Program-made: the position numbers and the translations under genes
Source of the DNA: Prosthecomicrobium sp. N25
GTDB lineage: Bacteria > Pseudomonadota > Alphaproteobacteria > Rhizobiales > Ancalomicrobiaceae
Assembly (NCBI RefSeq): GCF_037203705.1
Contig: NZ_JBBCAT010000002.1
Span: 620,001-684,000 of the forward strand
Direction of reading: 5' to 3'
DNA length: 64,000 nucleotides
The notes under the pieces: generated by a model
What the model was told of the DNA's origin: nothing
Databases searched by the model: none
The model's input: only the letters and a program-made list of their open reading frames with translations
Part shown: positions 58,702-64,000 of the stretch, one piece after another
Numbering within the stretch: position 1 is the first letter of the stretch
How the letters are laid out: the number at the start of each line of letters is the position of its first letter

Positions 58702-59553
58702 TCAGCGGGTCACCACCACCTCGAGATACTCGCTCGGCACCACCATGGTGCCGTCCGTCGCGCGGTTGAAGCGGCCGACGAGGTCCAGGATGTCGCGCTC
58801 GAGGGCCTGCTGGCCGAGGACCGGCAGGGCCGCGAAGGCCTTCAGGACTGGGCCGTACCAGGTCCGGAAGACGTCGACGAAGTGGGCCGGCGAGCGGTAC
58901 CGGAAGGTGAAGTGCCGGCTCTCGGCGGAGACGGTGGCGCCGTGCGGCCCGAAGAGCTCGTCGAGGCGCGCCCGGGTTCCCCAGAGCGCAGGCGAGCGGG
59001 CCCCGGCCGGCGGCGGCACGTGGCGGCCGATGGTGCGGAAGAGCTGGCCGATGAAGCCGTCCGGCGTCCAGTTGGCGAGGCCGATCCGTCCGCCGCGGCG
59101 GCAGACGCGGACCATCTCGCCGGCGGCGCGCTCCTGGTCGGGGGTGAACATGACCCCGAAGGTGGAGAGGACCGCGTCGAAGCCGGCATCGTCGAAGGGC
59201 AGGGCCTCGGCGTCGGCCTCCTGGAACGCGATCGGCAGCACCTCCGCCTCGGCCCGGGCGCGACCGCGCTCCAGAAGGGCGCCGACATAGTCGGTCGAGA
59301 CGACGTCGCACCAGCGGCGGGCCGCCGCCAGGCTGGCGTTGCCGTTGCCGGCCGCGACGTCGAGGACGCGCGAGCCGGGCTTCAGGTCGAGGGCCTCGCA
59401 CAGGCTCTCGCCGACGATCTGCAGGGTCGTGCCGATGATGGCGTAGTCGCCCGACGACCAGGCGCCCTGCTGGCGGGCCTTCAGGGCCGCGAGGTCGGCG
59501 CTCGACGGGGCGATGCTGGCGATGGTGGCGATGGTGGCGGTTGCGCCGGTCAT
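58702..59553 (-). CDS. Class I SAM-dependent methyltransferase
   Basis: A 283-residue Rossmann-fold methyltransferase; ATG at 59553 with GGAG upstream. Motif I is VLDVAAGNGNASLAAA, followed by DVVSTDYVGALLERGRARAE and EADAEALPFDDAGFDAVLSTFGVMF. It resembles small-molecule UbiE-like methyltransferases; the acceptor is unknown. Convergent with the deaminase gene (8 bp apart) and divergent from the next gene. Confidence 0.85.
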   Translation of the reverse strand: MTGATATIATIASIAPSSADLAALKARQQGAWSSGDYAIIGTTLQIVGESLCEALDLKPGSRVLDVAAGNGNASLAAARRWCDVVSTDYVGALLERGRARAEAEVLPIAFQEADAEALPFDDAGFDAVLSTFGVMFTPDQERAAGEMVRVCRRGGRIGLANWTPDGFIGQLFRTIGRHVPPPAGARSPALWGTRARLDELFGPHGATVSAESRHFTFRYRSPAHFVDVFRTWYGPVLKAFAALPVLGQQALERDILDLVGRFNRATDGTMVVPSEYLEVVVTR

Positions 59554-59651
59554 GTCGGTCTCCGATATGGTCGTTCTTCTGCTACACTCGCCCCTGACGA
59601 CCGCGGCGGCCGAAGCCGCCCCGGCACCCATGGAGACAGTCCCGGACGGGC

Positions 59652-61682
59652 GTGGGGACGAGCGTGGAAGAGGGCGTGGAAACGGTCTCCCCGGACGGCC
59701 GGCCGGCGCCGGCGCTGCAGATCCGGCTTCTCGGGCCGATGGCGGTGGAGCGCGGCGGCGTCCCGGTCGACCTGCCGGCCTCGCGCAAGGTCCGGGCCTT
59801 GACCGCCTACCTGGCCCTTTCCGCCCGGCCGGTCGGACGCGGGCGGCTCTGCGAGATCTTCTTCGAAGGACCCGACGATCCGCGCGGCGAGCTGCGCTGG
59901 TGCCTCAGCAAGATCCGCGGTCTGGTCGACGGGCCGGGGACGTCGCGGGTGGTCGCCAGGGCCGACACGGTGGCGCTCGACCTCGCCGACGCGGCCGTCG
60001 ACGTGACGATGGTCGACGCGGCCTTCGCGGCCGGGCTCGACGGGCTTCCGACCGAGCTGCTCGACGGCCTCGCGTCGCTCTTCGCCGGAGACCTGCTGGA
60101 AGGGCTCGAGCTGGCGCGGAGCCCGGTGTTCGACGCCTGGCTGGCGGCCGAGCGCCGGCGGCTCCGGGAGCGGCACCGGGCGCTTCTCGACCACCTGGCG
60201 GCGCGGGAGACCGGCAGCGCGCGGATCCGCCGTCTGGAGGCGCTGGCGGCGCTCGCCCCGACGGAGCTGGAGGTGCAGCGCCGGCTGATCGGGGCCCTGT
60301 TGGACGAGGGTCTCCCGGCCGAGGCGGACGCGCGGGTGGAGGCGGCGGTCGGCCATTTCCAGGCCGAGGGGCTCGACCCGGCGCCTCTGCGGCACATGCG
60401 GCGCCAGTTGCGCCCGGCCGCGCCGGCGCGGTCCGCTCCTGCCGCGGTCCTGCCGGTCGACGACGTCGCGCCGCCGCCCGGACCGGTCCCGGGAGGGCCG
60501 CGGCGCGCATCGCTCGCCGTCATGCCCTTCCGGGCGGCGCCGGCGGAGGGGCCGGGCGGGCCGGCCGACGCGCTCGCGACCGACATCGCCACGCGCCTCG
60601 CCAAGCTGCGGATCCTCGTCGTGATCGCGCCGGCGAGCGTCTTCGCGTTGCGCGACCGGGGCATGGGGGCCGCGGAGGCGGCGGGCCTGCTCGGCGTCGA
60701 CTACCGGGTGACGGGCACCATCCGGCAGGCGGGCGGTCGCACCATGGTGACGGCGGAACTGGCGGAGGCGGCGACCGGCCGCCTGCTCTGGGCCGAGGAC
60801 TACCGGCCGCGCGCGGCGGACGCCTTCCTGCTGGTGGAGGAGATCGGCGACCGGATCGTCGCGGCGGTGGCCGAGGAGGTCGAGGCCTCGGAGCGCAACC
60901 GGGCCATCCTCAAGCCCCCGAACGGTCTCGACGCCTGGGAGGCCCTGCACCGGGGGCTCTGGCACATGTACCGCTTCAGCCAGGACGACAACGCCCTGGC
61001 GCGCGGCTTCCTCGCGCGCGCCACCACGCTCGACCCGACCTTCTCGCGGGCCTGGGCGGCGCTGTCCTTCACGCATTTCCAGGACGCCTTCCAGGGCTGG
61101 GCGCCGCGGGAGGCGGAGATCGGGCGGGCGCTGGAGACCGCGGGCCGGAGCCTCGGCGCGGACGACCGGGACCCATCGGCGCACTGGGCGATGGGACGGG
61201 CGCTCTGGCTCCAGGGCCGGCAGGACCTCGCGCTGCCGGAACTCGAACAGGCGATCGACCTCAGTCCCAACTTCGCGCAAGGGCATTACAGCCTCGCCTT
61301 CGTGCACTCCCAGGACGGGGATGCCGCGGCGGCGATCGGCTATTCGGACGAGTCGCGGCGGCTCAGCCCGTTCGACCCGATGCTGTTCGGGATCTACGGC
61401 GCGCGCGCCATGGCGCTAATGCGGCTCGGCCGCTACGCCGAGGCGGCCGATTGGGCGATCCGCGCCGCCGCCCGGCCGAACGCGCATGCGCATATCCAGG
61501 CGATCGCCGCCTACGCGCTGACCCTGGCCGGCCGCCCCGGAGAGGCGGTCGCTTACCGTGCCGCGATCGCCCGGACGGCCCCGGGCTACACGGTCGCCCA
61601 GTTCCTGACCGCCATGCGCTTCGACGACGAGGCGACGGCCACGTTCCGCGCGGCGGCGGAGAGGCTGGGCAAGGAGCGGTGA
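59652..61682 (+). CDS. BTAD-type regulator with TolB-like and TPR regions
   Basis: A 676-residue protein, GTG start at 59652 (a second GTG is four codons on). Residues 20-110 look like an OmpR-type winged helix (LQIRLLGPMAVERGGVPVDLPASRKVRALTAYLAL), then a bacterial transcriptional-activator domain to about 255, as in SARP regulators. A linker leads to a TolB-like section (SLAVMPFRAAP; IATRLAKLRILVVI; YRVTGTIRQAGGRTMVTAELAEAATG) and then TPR repeats (AWAALSFTHFQDAF; AHWAMGRALWLQGRQDLALPELEQAIDLSPNFAQGHY). This architecture is frequent in Rhizobiales; the target genes are unknown. The divergent methyltransferase gene is 98 bp away. Confidence 0.82.
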   Translation: MGTSVEEGVETVSPDGRPAPALQIRLLGPMAVERGGVPVDLPASRKVRALTAYLALSARPVGRGRLCEIFFEGPDDPRGELRWCLSKIRGLVDGPGTSRVVARADTVALDLADAAVDVTMVDAAFAAGLDGLPTELLDGLASLFAGDLLEGLELARSPVFDAWLAAERRRLRERHRALLDHLAARETGSARIRRLEALAALAPTELEVQRRLIGALLDEGLPAEADARVEAAVGHFQAEGLDPAPLRHMRRQLRPAAPARSAPAAVLPVDDVAPPPGPVPGGPRRASLAVMPFRAAPAEGPGGPADALATDIATRLAKLRILVVIAPASVFALRDRGMGAAEAAGLLGVDYRVTGTIRQAGGRTMVTAELAEAATGRLLWAEDYRPRAADAFLLVEEIGDRIVAAVAEEVEASERNRAILKPPNGLDAWEALHRGLWHMYRFSQDDNALARGFLARATTLDPTFSRAWAALSFTHFQDAFQGWAPREAEIGRALETAGRSLGADDRDPSAHWAMGRALWLQGRQDLALPELEQAIDLSPNFAQGHYSLAFVHSQDGDAAAAIGYSDESRRLSPFDPMLFGIYGARAMALMRLGRYAEAADWAIRAAARPNAHAHIQAIAAYALTLAGRPGEAVAYRAAIARTAPGYTVAQFLTAMRFDDEATATFRAAAERLGKER

Positions 61683-61695
61683 TCGGGGGAACGGA

Positions 61696-61770
<75 letters not shown>

Positions 61771-61851
61771 GTTCCATGGGCCGGCGGGTCGGGATGCCGT
61801 CGGCGAGGAGGTCTATAGCCAGTCTTGCGGGGGGCCGCAAGCCCCAAGGGC

Positions 61852-63186
61852 TCAGGCTTCGGCCCCGGCGAGCTCGCGGACCAGGAGGGCGGCGGAGCGC
61901 AGCAGGCGGGCGTCGTCGCCGCGGTCGCCGACGAGCTGCACGGCCATCGGCAGGCCGCCGGATTCGAAGAGCGGCAGGCTCACGGCGGGGGTGCCGAGCA
62001 GGGTCCAGAGGCTGCAGAAATGCGGGTCGCCGGTGCCGGCGAGGGCCTCCGGGGCTGTGCCGAGGGCGGCGGGGGTCAGGATCGCGCCGTGGTCGAGGAA
62101 GATCGACCGGGCCGTGCGGCCGAGCCGGCTGCGGGTGTCGAGGGCGTCCAGGTAGGCGACCGCCGGGACGTCCCGGCCCGCCTCAACGACGGCCCGGAGA
62201 TCCGGGTGGACCAGTTCCGGGCTTCGGTCGGCGAGGGGCCCGAAGGCGCGCGCGAACTCGACGATGCGGATCGTTCGGGCGGCCGCCACGCCCTCCTCGA
62301 AGGCGTAGCCGAACTCGATCTCGGTGACCCGGGCGCCGAGCTCGCCGGCCAGCTCGGCGATCGCCTCGCGCTGGTCGCGGTCGAGGTCGGCCCAGCGGTC
62401 GGAGCGGACGAGGGCGAAGGTCGGCGGCACCGGCCAGGGCGCCGTGACCGTCTCGAGCAGCGCCGGCCGGCTCCGCGGCCGGGTCGCCGCGTCGCGCGGG
62501 TCGTGGCCGAAGAGCGCGTCGCCGAGGAGCGCGAGGTCCTCCACCGAGCGGGCGAAGACGCCGACCGTGTCGAGGGTCGGAGACTGCTCCAGGACGCCCG
62601 TGCGCGGGATGGCGCCGAAGCTCGGCTTGAAGCCGTATACGCCGCAGAAGGCGGCCGGGCGGATCACCGAGCCGAGCGTCTGGGTGCCGAGGGTGGCGGG
62701 GACCATGTGGTCGGCGACGGCCGCGGCGGAGCCGGACGAGGAGCCGCCGGGGCTGCGGGAGAGGTCGGCCGGGTTTCGGGTCGGGCCGGGGACGTGGGTC
62801 GCCAGCTCGCAGGTGACCGTCTTGCCGATCACGACGGCGCCGGCCGCGCGCAGGGCCGCCGCCACGGCGGAGTCCGCTTCGGGCCGCCGGCCCGCGTAGG
62901 CGGGCGAGCCGTGCTCGGTCGGATAGTCGGCGGTGTCGATGACATCCTTGAGGGCCACCGGAACCCCGTGGAGGGGGCCGAGCGGCCGGCCTTCGGCGCG
63001 TTCCCTGTCGGCGCGGGCGGCCTCCTCCAGGGCGAGGCCGGGGTCAAGATGGGCCCAGGCGCGCACCTCGTCCTCGCGCGCGGCGATGCGGGAGAGGCAG
63101 GCGTCGACGAGGTCGAGGGCCGTGACGCGGCCGTCGCGGACGAGCGCGGCGGCCTCGCGGGCCGTCAGTCTGTTGAGGTCGTGCAT
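61852..63186 (-). CDS. Amidase signature enzyme next to a TRAP transporter
   Basis: A 444-residue AS-family hydrolase with Lys in VALKDVIDT, cis-Ser in SRSPGGSSSGSAAAVAD and the nucleophile in GTQTLGSVIRPAAFCG (usually GTDTGGSIR). It is 9 bp after the TRAP large-permease gene in the same direction, so it probably hydrolyses the imported amide. A different subfamily from the two other amidases of this window. Confidence 0.87.
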   Translation of the reverse strand: MHDLNRLTAREAAALVRDGRVTALDLVDACLSRIAAREDEVRAWAHLDPGLALEEAARADRERAEGRPLGPLHGVPVALKDVIDTADYPTEHGSPAYAGRRPEADSAVAAALRAAGAVVIGKTVTCELATHVPGPTRNPADLSRSPGGSSSGSAAAVADHMVPATLGTQTLGSVIRPAAFCGVYGFKPSFGAIPRTGVLEQSPTLDTVGVFARSVEDLALLGDALFGHDPRDAATRPRSRPALLETVTAPWPVPPTFALVRSDRWADLDRDQREAIAELAGELGARVTEIEFGYAFEEGVAAARTIRIVEFARAFGPLADRSPELVHPDLRAVVEAGRDVPAVAYLDALDTRSRLGRTARSIFLDHGAILTPAALGTAPEALAGTGDPHFCSLWTLLGTPAVSLPLFESGGLPMAVQLVGDRGDDARLLRSAALLVRELAGAEA

Positions 63187-63195
63187 GGCGGTCGG

Positions 63196-64000
63196 TCAGT
63201 TTCCGTAAAGGAATTCCGGCAGCCAGAGCGTCAGGCCGGGCCACAGGTACATGATGACCATGCAGAGGATCACGATCAGCATGTAGGGCATCATGCCGGC
63301 GAAGATCTGGTTGATGGTCACGTGCGCGGGAGCGACACCCTTCAGGTAGAAGGCCGACATGGCGACCGGTGGCGACAGGAAGGCCGCCTGCAGGTTCACG
63401 AAGACCAGCACGCCCCAGAGGATCGGGTCGATCTGGAAGTGCTTCAGGAGCGGCAGGAAGATCGGCACGAAGATGACGATGATCTCGGTCCACTCGAGCG
63501 GCCAGCCGAGCACGAAGATGATCGCCTGGCTGAGGATCATGAACTGCAGGGGGCTCAGGTCGAAGGCCAGGACCCACTTCTCGATCAGCGCCTGTCCGCC
63601 CAGGATGGCGAAGACGCCGGAGAAGAGGGCGGAGCCGACGAAGAGCCAGCACACCATCGCGGTCGTCTTGGCGGTCAGGAAGACCGCCTCCTTGGTGCGC
63701 TTCCAGTCGAGAGTGCGTGCCTGCCAGGCGAGCAGGAAGGCGCCGGCGGCGCCGACGGCGGCCGATTCGGTGGCGGTGGTGATGCCGAACAGGATGACGA
63801 CCAGGACGACCACCGTCAGGGTGCCGAGCGGCGCGATGGAGGTTGTTAGCAGCTTCACGACCTCGAAGCGCTCGGCGTCCATGCGCCGGTAGTAGCGGAT
63901 CATCATGACGGCGGCGGCGAGCGCCAGGACGCCGAACCAGATGTAGAAGGCGGTCGGCGGGCCGGCCGCCGCGGCGGGCTCGGCGGCCGCGGGGTCGCCC
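63196..64000 (-). CDS. TRAP transporter large permease (DctM family), 5'-partial
   Basis: The frame is open to the right edge, showing the last 267 residues. Several hydrophobic helices are visible, with WPLEWTEIIVIFVPIFLPLLKHFQIDPILWGVLV, AAFLSPPVAMSAFYLKGVAP and a terminal WPGLTLWLPEFLYGN. An Ala/Pro-rich stretch (63960-63999) precedes the helix at FYIWFGVLALAAAVMM. That suggests the long DctM type with an inserted cytoplasmic loop. The start lies beyond the window. Confidence 0.88.
   Translation of the reverse strand, partial: GDPAAAEPAAAAGPPTAFYIWFGVLALAAAVMMIRYYRRMDAERFEVVKLLTTSIAPLGTLTVVVLVVILFGITTATESAAVGAAGAFLLAWQARTLDWKRTKEAVFLTAKTTAMVCWLFVGSALFSGVFAILGGQALIEKWVLAFDLSPLQFMILSQAIIFVLGWPLEWTEIIVIFVPIFLPLLKHFQIDPILWGVLVFVNLQAAFLSPPVAMSAFYLKGVAPAHVTINQIFAGMMPYMLIVILCMVIMYLWPGLTLWLPEFLYGN

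Overview
The window is very GC-rich, tightly packed DNA whose gene content suggests a free-living alphaproteobacterium, probably Hyphomicrobiales. The evidence for that is an orphan HWE-type histidine kinase, many ABC and TRAP importers, multi-domain cyclase/TPR proteins, and operons with ATGA/GTGA overlaps and frequent GTG/TTG starts. The genus cannot be settled from sequence alone. Apart from one tRNA-Val there are no core housekeeping genes. No insertion sequence, prophage or CRISPR array was seen. It reads as an accessory region for nutrient uptake and catabolism.

Layout, left to right. 1-3676: end of a branched-chain amino acid-type (Liv) ABC operon plus a small SRPBCC-like protein. 4011-9365: a Crp/Fnr regulator with a palindrome upstream, a convergent HWE sensor kinase and an ABC exporter. 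9626-14105: a tartrate/D-malate dehydrogenase-like enzyme and a SAM-cyclase-AAA-TPR signalling protein. 14231-22526: one minus-strand operon with an Opp-type importer, an intracellular GH51 arabinofuranosidase and an ArsR-like regulator with a cysteine cluster, which looks like an arabino-oligosaccharide utilisation unit. 22675-27425: a TRAP transporter operon with an Asp/Glu/hydantoin racemase-family protein and a polysaccharide-deacetylase-family enzyme, divergent from a GntR/FCD regulator with a perfect 14-bp palindrome between them. 28424-30651: an arylmalonate decarboxylase/maleate isomerase-family protein and an amidase. 30805-38487: a Pot-type ABC importer, a degenerate transthyretin-like protein, an MFS transporter, a second amidase and a second FCD-type GntR regulator. 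38707-40037: a flavin reductase remnant and a SelD-associated-type oxidoreductase.

40048-58693 is the most coherent and interesting block, an amino-sugar and cell-wall-sugar salvage regulon. It encodes two BadF-type sugar kinases, NanE, a MalFG-type importer without an ATPase, an Opp-type peptide/muropeptide importer, a PP2C-like phosphatase, a beta-lactamase-fold serine hydrolase, a GNAT acetyltransferase, NagA, MurQ, a SIS-type glucosamine-6-P deaminase, a HutC-type GntR regulator and an intact second-type MurA. Four copies of one 21-bp motif lie at the promoters of its transcription units, so it looks like a single regulon. The MurA places a biosynthetic peptidoglycan enzyme inside a catabolic sugar regulon. 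A 16-codon leader ORF overlaps the start of one importer ATPase gene.

58702-64000: a methyltransferase, a BTAD/TolB/TPR protein, tRNA-Val(GAC), a third amidase and the 3' part of a TRAP large-permease gene that runs off the right edge. The recurring theme is one importer, one or more small hydrolases/racemases and a local GntR or ArsR regulator. Four of the five junctions where a binding-protein gene precedes its permease gene carry a strong RNA hairpin, suggesting that higher binding-protein expression is built into the transcripts.
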